Source: Microbacteriaceae bacterium VKM Ac-2854
GTDB lineage: Bacteria > Actinomycetota > Actinomycetes > Actinomycetales > Microbacteriaceae
DNA: 64,000 nucleotides
Assembly (NCBI GenBank): GCA_013205085.1
Contig: JABMLH010000003.1
Location: forward strand, 558,001 to 622,000
Direction: 5' to 3'
The first letter of the stretch is position 1. Every line of letters begins with the position of its first letter. Shown here piece by piece: positions 8,412 to 15,559 of this stretch. Position numbers and translations under genes: made by a program. Below the pieces are notes generated by a model, which saw only the letters and a program-made list of their open reading frames with translations, made no database searches and was not told the DNA's origin.

Positions 8412-9017
8412 CTAAGCGGTGGCGGGCCGGGAGAACTCGTCGAACGGCAGGGTGATCGGGCGGGTCCGCGGGGGCATCCGCAGCAGGGCGTCCAACGCCG
8501 GGGCGAGCGCCTCGAGCCAGGCGCGATAGCCGGCCTCACCGAGATGCAGACGATCGGGCGAGAGTGCCGGATCGATCTCGCCGTCCTCCTGAGCGAACGC
8601 CGGCCAGAGGTCGAGGTACTGCGCGTGCACGGTGGGCGCGAACTGCCACAGGTGCCGGTTCACATCGCGGATCTGCGGCGCGAACTCGTGGGCGCGCGGC
8701 AGCACCGACTGCAGCAGGATGCGCACGTCGGGCAGATCCCGGCGCAGTGTCGCGAGCGTGGTCTCGATGTTGCGCACGATGTGCTCGGTCGTGCGGTGCC
8801 ACGCGAGATCGTTCGTACCGATCAGGATCACGACGGTGTCGGGCGCAGCGTCGACGACGTCGGAGAGGTGCGCGATCAGGTCGGCGGTGGTCGAGCCTCC
8901 CGTGCCGGCGTTGATCACCTCCGAGGCGGGGAACCAGGCTCCCCAATCACCGGCCTCCGTCAGGCTGTCGCCGACGAAGTAGAGCTTTCCGAGGTCGAGC
9001 GAAGTGGCATCGGTCAT
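8412..9017 (-). CDS. SGNH/GDSL-family hydrolase
   Basis: 201 residues, a cytoplasmic esterase/lipase-fold hydrolase with no signal peptide. All four SGNH blocks are present: block I FVGDSLTE with nucleophile Ser18, block II glycine in GTGGSTTADL, block III LIGTNDLAW, and block V PDRLHLGEAGY with the Asp-His pair about residues 154-157. GGAAGGAA precedes the ATG. It converges on the M20 peptidase gene with a 9-bp gap and no visible terminator. The substrate (acyl ester, acetyl-sugar or lysophospholipid) is not predictable here. Confidence 0.88.
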   Translation of the reverse strand: MTDATSLDLGKLYFVGDSLTEAGDWGAWFPASEVINAGTGGSTTADLIAHLSDVVDAAPDTVVILIGTNDLAWHRTTEHIVRNIETTLATLRRDLPDVRILLQSVLPRAHEFAPQIRDVNRHLWQFAPTVHAQYLDLWPAFAQEDGEIDPALSPDRLHLGEAGYRAWLEALAPALDALLRMPPRTRPITLPFDEFSRPATA

Positions 9018-9066
9018 CGTGTTCCTTCCTCACGGGCGGCTCGCGCACGCACACCCTCCCCCATTG

Positions 9067-10602
9067 TCACCGTTCACCGTCGTCGCCGCCAGGTTTCGCG
9101 GAGTCCGAGGTGGGCAGGGAGGCGGCCGTGGCGGTGATCCGATTCGCCATCCCGTTGAAGATCACGCCGTGGAACGGCAGGATCGCGAACCAGTACAGCC
9201 GCCCCGCGAGCCCCATCGGGAAGAACACCGCGCGCTGGGTGTAGACCGAGCCGCCGCCCTCGACCGGGTCGGCGCGCATCTCCAGCCACGCCCCGCCCGG
9301 AACCCGCATCTCCGCGCGCAACCGCAGCAGCCGGCCGCGCTCGATGGCCTCGACCCGCCAGAAGTCCAGGGCGTCGCCGGCATGCAACCGTGCCGCATCC
9401 CGTCGACCGCGACGCAGCCCCACCCCGCCGACGAGCTTGTCCATCCAGCCGCGGACCGCCCAGGCGAGCGGGAAGGAGTACCAGCCGTTCGCCCCGCCGA
9501 TCCCCTCGATCACGCGCCAGAGCCGCGCGGGATCGGTCGCCGTCTCGCGCACCTTCAGGTCGGTGTAGACGGTGTGTCCGGCCCACTCCGGGTCGCTCGG
9601 CAGCGGATCGCTGGGCGCCCCGACGATCGCCGAATTCTGCCAGCTGGTCTCGATCTCGCCCTCGCGCATCTTGCCCAGCGCCAGGCGGACCGCGCGACGG
9701 TAGCCGGTGAGCCCGCCCTCGGGGTCCGGGATGAGCGAGCGGATGTCGTCCTCGTGCGCGATGCAGTCGTACTGCAACGAGGCGATGATCGGAATGGCGA
9801 GGCTGCGTGGGATCGGGGTCACCAGGTTCACCCACTGCGAGGCGAGCCACGGAGTGAATACCGGCAGGGAGGCGATCGGTCGCTGATGCAGTCCGGCCTC
9901 GAGGGCGTAGCCGTTCATCATCTGGCCGTAGCGGAGCACATCCGGGCCGCCGATGTCAAAGGTGCGGTTGAGCGTCGCGTCTTCGAGGTCGGCCGCGCCG
10001 ATGAGGTAGTGCATCACGTCGCGGACCGCGATCGGCTGAATCTTGTTGCGCACCCACTGCGGGGCGGGCATGTACGGCAGCACGTCGGTGAGGTGCCGGA
10101 TCATCTCGAACGAGGTGGAACCGGAGCCGATCACCACGCCCGCCTGCAGCGCGATGGTCGGCACGCCGGACGCCATCAGGATGCGGCCGACCTCGGCGCG
10201 GGAACGCAGGTGCTTCGAGAGCTTCTTGCCGTCGGGGTGCAGGCCGCCGAGGTAGACGATGCGCTTGACGCCCGCCTCCCGCGCAGCGGTGGCGACGTTG
10301 TTCGCCGCCTCCCGTTCGACCTCGTCGAAGCGGGCGTGGTCCTTGCCGGCGCCCATGGAGTGGACGAGGTAGTAGAGCACCTCGACGCCTTCGCACGCCT
10401 TCACCAGCGATTCCGGGTCGCTCAGATCGCCCTGGGCGATCTCGACGTCGTCCGCCCACGGCACGTCGGCGAGCTTGCTCGGCGTGCGCACCAGCACCCG
10501 CACCGGCCGCCCCGCTTCCCGCAGCCTCGGTGCGAGCCTGCCGCCGATGTATCCCGTCGCTCCGGTGACGAGCGCGAGTCCGGACGTATTCGAGGCGGTC
10601 AT
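9067..10602 (-). CDS. SDR-family NAD(P)-binding protein with C-terminal DUF2867 domain
   Basis: 511 residues. The N-terminal half is an atypical short-chain dehydrogenase with nucleotide loop VTGATGYIGG (residues 12-21) and VRVLVRTPSKL. The active-site region has YYLVHSM and lacks a clear YxxxK, as in NmrA/NAD-binding sensor-like members. The C-terminal third (about 340-490) matches DUF2867, a SRPBCC-like lipid-binding fold (DFWRVE, LRLRAEMRVPGGAWLEM). The pair of domains occurs together in many actinobacteria, but I know of no assigned reaction. The start is placed at the ATG 6 nt after a TAGCGT hexamer. Confidence 0.82.
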   Translation of the reverse strand: MTASNTSGLALVTGATGYIGGRLAPRLREAGRPVRVLVRTPSKLADVPWADDVEIAQGDLSDPESLVKACEGVEVLYYLVHSMGAGKDHARFDEVEREAANNVATAAREAGVKRIVYLGGLHPDGKKLSKHLRSRAEVGRILMASGVPTIALQAGVVIGSGSTSFEMIRHLTDVLPYMPAPQWVRNKIQPIAVRDVMHYLIGAADLEDATLNRTFDIGGPDVLRYGQMMNGYALEAGLHQRPIASLPVFTPWLASQWVNLVTPIPRSLAIPIIASLQYDCIAHEDDIRSLIPDPEGGLTGYRRAVRLALGKMREGEIETSWQNSAIVGAPSDPLPSDPEWAGHTVYTDLKVRETATDPARLWRVIEGIGGANGWYSFPLAWAVRGWMDKLVGGVGLRRGRRDAARLHAGDALDFWRVEAIERGRLLRLRAEMRVPGGAWLEMRADPVEGGGSVYTQRAVFFPMGLAGRLYWFAILPFHGVIFNGMANRITATAASLPTSDSAKPGGDDGER

Positions 10603-10608
10603 CCCTCC

Positions 10609-10614
10609 ACGCTA
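10609..10614 (-). promoter_or_regulatory. TAGCGT -10 element, leaderless start of SDR gene
   Basis: Read on the minus strand, TAGCGT is separated by 6 nt (GGAGGG) from the ATG at 10602. The intervening GGAGGG could act as a ribosome site only on a longer transcript, so both modes are possible. Confidence 0.45.
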
Positions 10615-10780
10615 CGCGCGCCGGATGACCGCCCGTCCAGGCTGGCGCCGCCTCCCCCCGAGTGCTACGCCCTACCCACCGCGACCAAGCTTCCGGCACC
10701 GTCAACCACCGGGCACGATTCTCGATTCGCGACCCGACTCGAATCGCAACCCACCGAGCCGCTGCCTCGAGAACGCGACC

Positions 10781-10911
10781 ATCCCCGCGCGAGCGTAACC
10801 GGAGAATCGCGTTGCAGCGATTCTTCGTAGGCGAATGTGACCGGCTCTCCGGATCCGGAACCGCCGCAGAGCCGACCGCCGCCTTTTCGACGAGGAACGA
10901 GGAGAAAAGGC
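10781..10911. repeat. two-hairpin intergenic element, copy 1 (fills most of a 316-bp gap)
   Basis: This copy lies 7 nt beyond the ribF stop. Stem A is AGAATCGC (10803-10810) with GCGATTCT (10817-10824). Stem B is GCCTTTTC (10881-10888) with GAAAAGGC (10904-10911), enclosing the 15-nt loop GACGAGGAACGAGGA. The second copy at 12475-12603 keeps the loop of B and the position of both stems but has different paired bases. The rest of the gap (10615-10780) holds only degenerate GCGACCC-rich unit-like sequence and no gene that I can support. Confidence 0.75.
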
Positions 10912-10918
10912 CGAAAAC

Positions 10919-11845
10919 TCAGCTCAGCAGCGCCCGAATTCGGTCGACATCGTCGTTCATCTGCACGATCAGCGGCTCGATGCCGGTGAAGGCGACCATG
11001 CCGCGGATGCGGGCGACGAAGGTCACGTCGACGGTCTCGTCGTAGAGGTCGAGGGTCTCGTCGATCACGTACGCCTCGACCTGCTTCAGCGGCACGCCGT
11101 CGAACGTCGGGTTGTTGCCGACCGAGATCGCCGCGGGGTAGGTGCGGTCGCCGACGCTGAGGTATCCCGCGTACACGCCGTCGGCGGGGATGAGGCCTTG
11201 CGACTTCGGTGAGAGGTTCGCGGTCGGGAAGCCGAGCTCGCGGCCGCGTTTCGCGCCGTGCACAACGAGGCCTCGCACGACGGGCTCGTGCCCGAGCAGC
11301 CGGGTGGCGTGCTCGACGTCGCCCTCGTCGAGCAGTTCGCGGATCCAGGTGGAGGAGACGCGGCGGCCGTGCTCGGGTCGTACATCGTCGATGATCCGCA
11401 CCGTGTAGCCGAAGCGTTCCCCCAGCGCGCGCAGCACTGCGAGGTCGCCGGCACCTCGGGCTCCGAAGCGGAAGTCGGACCCGACCAGCACGACCCTCGC
11501 CTCGAGGGCATCGACGAGGATCTGCTCGACGAACTGCTCCGGGGTGAGCCGCATCAGCGCCTCGTCGAAGGTGAGCATCACCGTGGCGTCGACTCCGGTC
11601 TCGGCGAGCAGGGCCAGCTTCTGCTCGTTGCTGACCAGAGGGATGGGGCTGTACTCGGGTGCGATCACGCTGAGCGGATTGCGGTCGAAGGTCACAACGA
11701 CCGCGGCGAGGTGCTGCGCCTGCGCCGCACCGATGAGCTCCGTGATGACGGCGCGGTGACCCGAGTGCACTCCGTCGAACTTGCCGATCGTGACGGCCGA
11801 GGGTCCGATTCCGCGCGCGTCCGCCACGGTGGTCTCGATCCTCAT
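10919..11845 (-). CDS. ribF: bifunctional riboflavin kinase/FAD synthetase
   Basis: 308 residues, the normal RibF length. It phosphorylates riboflavin to FMN and adenylates FMN to FAD in the cytoplasm. The N-terminal nucleotidyltransferase has GKFDGVHSGH (residues 21-30) and SSTWIRELL. The C-terminal flavokinase has GAKRGRELGFPTANL and the later NPTF and ExY(V/I) strands. The ATG at 11845 overlaps the stop of the upstream membrane-protein gene (ATGA), so translation is probably coupled; no separate ribosome site is visible. In many actinobacteria ribF follows truB directly. Here two small membrane-protein genes intervene. Confidence 0.95.
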   Translation of the reverse strand: MRIETTVADARGIGPSAVTIGKFDGVHSGHRAVITELIGAAQAQHLAAVVVTFDRNPLSVIAPEYSPIPLVSNEQKLALLAETGVDATVMLTFDEALMRLTPEQFVEQILVDALEARVVLVGSDFRFGARGAGDLAVLRALGERFGYTVRIIDDVRPEHGRRVSSTWIRELLDEGDVEHATRLLGHEPVVRGLVVHGAKRGRELGFPTANLSPKSQGLIPADGVYAGYLSVGDRTYPAAISVGNNPTFDGVPLKQVEAYVIDETLDLYDETVDVTFVARIRGMVAFTGIEPLIVQMNDDVDRIRALLS

Positions 11846-12306
11846 GCCGCGACAGCTCGCTGACGCGCCGCGTTGCTGCGCAACCACCAGAGCCCGAGGA
11901 TCGGCAGGATCAGCGGGATGCAGAGGTAGCCGGCGCCGAAGACCGACCACACCGTCGCCTGGCGGCCGAAGGGGTCGATCGAGGACAGGCCCAGCACCGA
12001 CGGCGCGAGAACACTGATCGCGCCGATCACGACCACGCCGACCAGCTCGAAGCTGATGGTGACCCATGCGATCCGGTTCCAGCGCGGCCCCGGCACGATC
12101 AGCGCGATCGTGGCGAGGATGTACACCACGGCGGACAGAGCCGAGAGCGAGAACGCGACGGGAGCCTCGTCGAAGCGGTCGATGATCTGGAAGACCGAGC
12201 GACCGGTGGCGGCGAGGGCGAGGATGCCGTAGACGACGACGAGGAGCCGGACGACCCCGGAGCGTCGGGTGGCGGGCTGGGAGGCGTCGATCTGCTGTTC
12301 TGACAT
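11842..12306 (-). CDS. four-helix membrane protein coupled to ribF
   Basis: 154 residues with an acidic/polar N-terminus (MSEQQIDASQPATRRSG) and about four hydrophobic helices (roughly 18-38, 55-80, 88-108, 118-142). No family is recognised. Its last four bases overlap the ribF start, so the two are one transcription unit. A TACCAT hexamer lies 9 nt upstream of the ATG on the minus strand, which would give a very short leader. Coupling to ribF may mean a flavin-related membrane role, but coupling alone is weak evidence. Confidence 0.75.
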   Translation of the reverse strand: MSEQQIDASQPATRRSGVVRLLVVVYGILALAATGRSVFQIIDRFDEAPVAFSLSALSAVVYILATIALIVPGPRWNRIAWVTISFELVGVVVIGAISVLAPSVLGLSSIDPFGRQATVWSVFGAGYLCIPLILPILGLWWLRSNAARQRAVAA

Positions 12307-12414
12307 CGCGACTCAATGGTAGACGCTCGGCGAGGGCGGGTTACGTCGATGCACCTCCGAGCGACCGCGCCGCTCGCCCCACCTCGAAACGCAACCACGT
12401 CTCCGTCCTCGAGA

Positions 12415-12466
12415 CGCGACCCCACCTCCGTCCGCGAAAACGCGACCCCACCTCCGTCCGCGAAAA
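12415..12466. repeat. two exact 26-nt tandem units beside the hairpin element
   Basis: A 26-nt unit beginning CGCGACCCCACCTCC occurs twice without a mismatch (12415-12440 and 12441-12466). A shortened third unit follows and a diverged unit precedes it at about 12390. The block runs directly into the two-hairpin element and lies between the ribF-operon start and the next minus-strand stop. Confidence 0.8.
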
Positions 12467-12474
12467 CGCACCCA

Positions 12475-12603
12475 CCTCCGCGCGAGCGTAACCGGAGAAA
12501 CGCGTTCAGCGTTTCTTCGTACGCGAACGCAACAGGCTCTGCGATCCCGCCACCGCGACCAAGCCGACCGCCGGTTTCGCGACGAGGAACGAGGAGCGAA
12601 ACC
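12475..12603. repeat. two-hairpin intergenic element, copy 2
   Basis: Stem A is AGAAACGC (12496-12503) with GCGTTTCT (12509-12516). Stem B is GGTTTCGC (12573-12580) with GCGAAACC (12596-12603), around the loop GACGAGGAACGAGGA that is identical to copy 1. It touches the stop codon of the minus-strand gene ending at 12604, as copy 1 nearly touches ribF. On the transcribed strand both copies would form a 3'-UTR structure. Confidence 0.75.
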
Positions 12604-12966
12604 CTATTGGTACAACCAGATCTGGTGCATGCGGTAGACCATCACGGCGATGGCGAGACAGACGACTCCGAGGATCACGGTGCTCCAGCGGGTGCGCTCG
12701 ATCAGGGCCCAGAAGCCGGCGGCGAGGGGAAGCAGGATCGCGGAGATCAGGTAGATGTAGAACTCGGGCAGGCTGCCGGTGGGGTGGTTGCCGGCTTGGG
12801 GCGCGACGATCGCGACGCCGAGTTGCACGATCAGCAGCAGCTCGACGATCGCGGTCGCGCCGACCGTGAGGTCGGAGGGTCGGCGTTTGAACAGGCCGAG
12901 GAGGAGGCAGAGCAGTCCGGCGAAGACGGCGAAGCCGACCTGGACGGTGGTGAACCAGCCGATCAC
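12604..12966 (-). CDS. small four-helix membrane protein overlapping truB
   Basis: 120 residues, almost entirely four hydrophobic helices with short loops, including a basic turn LFKRRPSD after helix 1 and a C-terminal MVYRMHQIWLYQ. The start overlaps the truB stop by four bases, so it is translated from the truB message. No characterised family is recognised. The stop codon abuts the stem of a repeated hairpin element, a likely end of the transcript. Confidence 0.78.
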   Translation of the reverse strand: MIGWFTTVQVGFAVFAGLLCLLLGLFKRRPSDLTVGATAIVELLLIVQLGVAIVAPQAGNHPTGSLPEFYIYLISAILLPLAAGFWALIERTRWSTVILGVVCLAIAVMVYRMHQIWLYQ

Positions 12967-13883
12967 GCGGCGTCCGGCGGGAAGTTGACCACGGTCTTCA
13001 AGGTGTCGCCGCGCCGCTCCGCCAGGCCTACGAGCCGCTCGCCGGGTCCGATGGCGGCGAGGGTGACGCCGCGCGGCGCGTCCGGCGCCGGCACCCGCTT
13101 GCCGTTGGCCAGATCGACGGCCTCGTCGGCACCGAGTTCGACCGCGTCGAACAGCGCCCTCGCCACGCGCGTGGGCGCCAGAATCACCTCGGCGACCTCG
13201 ATCTGATCGATGTCGCCCGCCTCCGCGACGCTGAACGGCCCGATCCTGGTGCGCCGCAGTGCCGTGAGGTGACCGCCGATGCCGAGGCCCGCGCCGAGAT
13301 CGCGGGCGAGGGCGCGGATGTAGGTGCCGGAGGAGCAGGTCACTCGCACGTCGAGGTCGATCAGGCCGTCGCCGATGCGCCGATCGAGAACGGTGAACTC
13401 GGAGACGGTCACGGGGCGCGCCGGGATCTCGACCTCCTCGCCGGAGCGGACCCGGGCGTACGAGCGCTTGCCGTCGATCTTGATCGCGCTGACCGAGCTG
13501 GGTACCTGCAGGATGTCGCCGGTGAGCGCGGCGATGCCGGCGTCGATCTGCTCCGCGGTGATCTCGGCCACCCGAGCGACGTCGGCGCGCCCGGTGCTCT
13601 CGCCTTCCTTGTCGTCCGTGACGGTCGACTCCCCCAACCGGATCGTCGCCTCGTAGGTCTTGCCGAGTCCGACGACGAAGGTCAGCAGTCTGGTCGAACT
13701 CCCCACGCCGAGGATCATCAGGCCGGTCGCCATCGGGTCGAGCGTGCCGGCGTGACCGACTTTGCGGGTGCCGGCGCGGCGACGGGTCCGCGCGACGAGA
13801 TCGTGGCTGGTGATCCCGCCCGGCTTATCGAGCAGGAGGATGCCACTGGGCGCCGTCTCGGCGGCCCGTCCGTTCGGGATCAC
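12963..13883 (-). CDS. truB: tRNA pseudouridine-55 synthase
   Basis: 306 residues. TruB makes the near-universal pseudouridine at position 55 of the tRNA T-loop. The catalytic aspartate is Asp49 in GHAGTLDPMATG; other family strands are LLDKPGGITSHD, KTYEATIRLG, GKRSYARVR and CSSGTYIRALARDLG. The C-terminal part (about 230-306) is the short actinobacterial PUA-like region. The GTG start is preceded by TACTGT with 7 nt between on the minus strand, a leaderless arrangement. A membrane-protein gene overlaps its 3' end. It is separated here from the rbfA-infB-nusA cluster by four unrelated genes. Confidence 0.95.
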   Translation of the reverse strand: MIPNGRAAETAPSGILLLDKPGGITSHDLVARTRRRAGTRKVGHAGTLDPMATGLMILGVGSSTRLLTFVVGLGKTYEATIRLGESTVTDDKEGESTGRADVARVAEITAEQIDAGIAALTGDILQVPSSVSAIKIDGKRSYARVRSGEEVEIPARPVTVSEFTVLDRRIGDGLIDLDVRVTCSSGTYIRALARDLGAGLGIGGHLTALRRTRIGPFSVAEAGDIDQIEVAEVILAPTRVARALFDAVELGADEAVDLANGKRVPAPDAPRGVTLAAIGPGERLVGLAERRGDTLKTVVNFPPDAA

Positions 13884-13890
13884 GCCGTCG

Positions 13891-13896
13891 ACAGTA
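13891..13896 (-). promoter_or_regulatory. TACTGT -10 element, leaderless start of truB
   Basis: On the minus strand TACTGT is followed by 7 nt and the GTG of truB. It lies 19 bp from the divergent TAGGCT hexamer of the PanE-family gene, so the two promoters are back to back. Confidence 0.5.
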
Positions 13897-13914
13897 TCAG
13901 CGCGGAGCTGACCC

Positions 13915-13920
13915 TAGGCT
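13915..13920 (+). promoter_or_regulatory. TAGGCT -10 element, leaderless start of PanE-family gene
   Basis: TAGGCT is followed by TGGCGGC (7 nt) and the ATG at 13928. There is no room for a leader with a ribosome site. Confidence 0.55.
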
Positions 13921-13927
13921 TGGCGGC

Positions 13928-14926
13928 ATGCGAATCGGAGTCCTCGGTGCCGGCGCGATCGGTGGAACCGTCGCGGCCCTGCTCGACCAAGCGGGGCACG
14001 ATGTCGAGGTGACCGCGCGCGGCGATCATCTCGCCAGCATCCGCCGCAACGGCCTGAAACTGGACGGCGCGTTCGGTGCGCACACCGCCTGGCTGCGCAG
14101 CGGAGAGACCCTCGATCTGCGCCCCGAGCTGGTGTTCCTCTGCACGAAGGCGCAGGATGCGGAGAACGCCCTGCGCGAGAACCGGCGAACGGTCGACGGG
14201 GTCACCGTCGTCGTTGTGCAGAACGGACTCGACGGCGTCGCCGCGGCGGCCCGGATGCTCAAGGATTCGGAGTGTCTCGGCGCCCTCGCTCTGTACGCGG
14301 CGAGCTACCTGCGCCCCGGCGAGGTGACCGTCACCGCGGCGGGACCGACCTATCTCGGCCGTCCTGGCCTGCCGGCCGACGAAGCGGTCCGCTCCGCCGC
14401 CGCCGTGCTCGGAGCGGTGATGCCGGTCGAGGTGACCGACGAGTTCCTCGGCGTGCAGTGGACGAAACTGCTGGTGAATCAGGTGAACACGCTGCCGGCG
14501 ATCACCGGGCTCTCCGTTCAGCAGACCATCGCCGACGCCGGCCTGCGTCGCGTGCTCGCCCGGAGTCTGCGCGAGGCGGCCCGCACCGGGCTGGACGCCG
14601 GGGTGCACTTCGGCGAGATCCAGGGCCTCAGTCACGGGCGCATCCGAATGCTCGCGTCCTCCCCCCTCGCCCTGGTCGAGTCCGTGCCGCGCGCGATGGC
14701 GAAGCGGATGGGCGAGGTCCCCAATCCCGGCTCCACCCTGCAGAGCATCCGCCGCGGCCAGCCGAGCGAGATCGATCACCTGGCGGGCGCTGTGGTGCGC
14801 ACCGCGCAGCGCAACGGTCGCGACGCTCCGGTCAACGCGGCACTGGTCGAACTCGTGCACGAGGTGGAGCGTGCGGGCTCGTTCCTCGCCCCAGCCACCG
14901 TTGTCGAGCGGCTACACAGCGTCTGA
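13928..14926 (+). CDS. panE: 2-dehydropantoate 2-reductase family protein
   Basis: 332 residues, ketopantoate reductase (PanE/ApbA) fold, which reduces 2-dehydropantoate to pantoate with NADPH in pantothenate/CoA synthesis. Visible features are the dinucleotide loop GVLGAGAIGG (residues 4-13), the conserved lysine in QWTKLLVNQVN, and GQPSEIDHLAG with the substrate-binding Ser and Asp region. The length and the extra C-terminal helices fit the family. Actinobacteria often carry several paralogues acting on other 2-oxo acids, so the exact substrate is not certain. The start follows a TAGGCT hexamer by 7 nt. Confidence 0.82.
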   Translation: MRIGVLGAGAIGGTVAALLDQAGHDVEVTARGDHLASIRRNGLKLDGAFGAHTAWLRSGETLDLRPELVFLCTKAQDAENALRENRRTVDGVTVVVVQNGLDGVAAAARMLKDSECLGALALYAASYLRPGEVTVTAAGPTYLGRPGLPADEAVRSAAAVLGAVMPVEVTDEFLGVQWTKLLVNQVNTLPAITGLSVQQTIADAGLRRVLARSLREAARTGLDAGVHFGEIQGLSHGRIRMLASSPLALVESVPRAMAKRMGEVPNPGSTLQSIRRGQPSEIDHLAGAVVRTAQRNGRDAPVNAALVELVHEVERAGSFLAPATVVERLHSV

Positions 14927-14945
14927 TCGGCCACCGCTCCAGCGG

Positions 14946-15536
14946 TCAGCAGGCGTCGGCGAAGAGTCGACGCGGGTGCTCGGGGTCGCGGTTGTCGACC
15001 AGGATCGTCGCGTTCGCGCGCACGTCCCACGCCGTGCGGTAGGCCGCATTGCGGGCCGGTTCACCCGTGTCGAGCCGGATGGTGTTGTTCCAGCGTCCCT
15101 TGAGTTCGGGGCGCAGCGCGAAGGGCCCGTCGATCAGCAGGATCGCGTCGCGAGCAGTCGTGGTCCACTTCGGGTCGATCGGATGCTCGCGGTGCGCCGC
15201 GAGCACAAAACCCGCGCTGCCGCCGAGCTTGAAGGGATCGATCAGCACCCGGCTCAGGGTGTCGTAGTCGTAGCGGTGGTGGTACTCGTGCTCGTCGGCG
15301 GTGGCGGGCGGAGTCTGCCGCTCGGCGACGGGGCGGAGGAAGTCCTCGAGGTGCGCGACCAGCGCGGCGTGCCCGGCTTCGTGCAGCGCCTCCGCGAGGT
15401 CGCGCGCGAAGTCACCGGACTCGTCCGGATTGTCCCCGTCGATCGCCACGATCGCCCGGCCGCGGCCGTAATTGTGCAGGATCTCGCCCGCGAGTTCGGC
15501 GAGGACGTCACGCTTGGCCGGAGCCCACTTCGTCAT
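14946..15536 (-). CDS. uridine-kinase-like protein lacking a canonical P-loop
   Basis: 196 residues. The overall layout (KWAPAKRDVLAELAGEI, HNYGRGRAIVAIDG, YDYDTLSRVLIDPF, LLIDGPFAL) is that of the uridine kinase/phosphoribulokinase-like P-loop family common in actinobacteria. However, the loop after IVAIDG reads DNPDESGDFARDLA, with no GKS or GKT, so nucleotide binding in the usual way is unlikely. The LID region, with HREHPID and the following Arg/Lys residues, is retained. It is divergent from mutY with only 23 bp between start codons. It could be a regulatory pseudoenzyme or a sequence-relaxed relic; codon use looks normal. Confidence 0.7.
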   Translation of the reverse strand: MTKWAPAKRDVLAELAGEILHNYGRGRAIVAIDGDNPDESGDFARDLAEALHEAGHAALVAHLEDFLRPVAERQTPPATADEHEYHHRYDYDTLSRVLIDPFKLGGSAGFVLAAHREHPIDPKWTTTARDAILLIDGPFALRPELKGRWNNTIRLDTGEPARNAAYRTAWDVRANATILVDNRDPEHPRRLFADAC

Positions 15537-15542
15537 GCGTCG

Positions 15543-15552
15543 AGCGTACGCT
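15543..15552. promoter_or_regulatory. palindromic shared -10 element for two divergent leaderless genes
   Basis: AGCGTACGCT is a perfect palindrome that supplies TACGCT on both strands. On the minus strand TACGCT ends 6 nt before the ATG at 15536. On the plus strand it ends 7 nt before the GTG at 15560. No other space exists for two -10 elements unless they lie inside the opposite coding sequences. Confidence 0.55.
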
Positions 15553-15559
15553 TGTGCGA

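Noticed and set aside
11846-12316. Reading ribF as a 465-residue fusion with upstream sequence
   Set aside because: The extension is antisense-like Arg-rich sequence out of frame with the membrane-protein gene that occupies this stretch.
12415-12470. Tandem 26-nt units considered as a CRISPR array
   Set aside because: The units are directly adjacent with no unique spacers and no cas genes are present.
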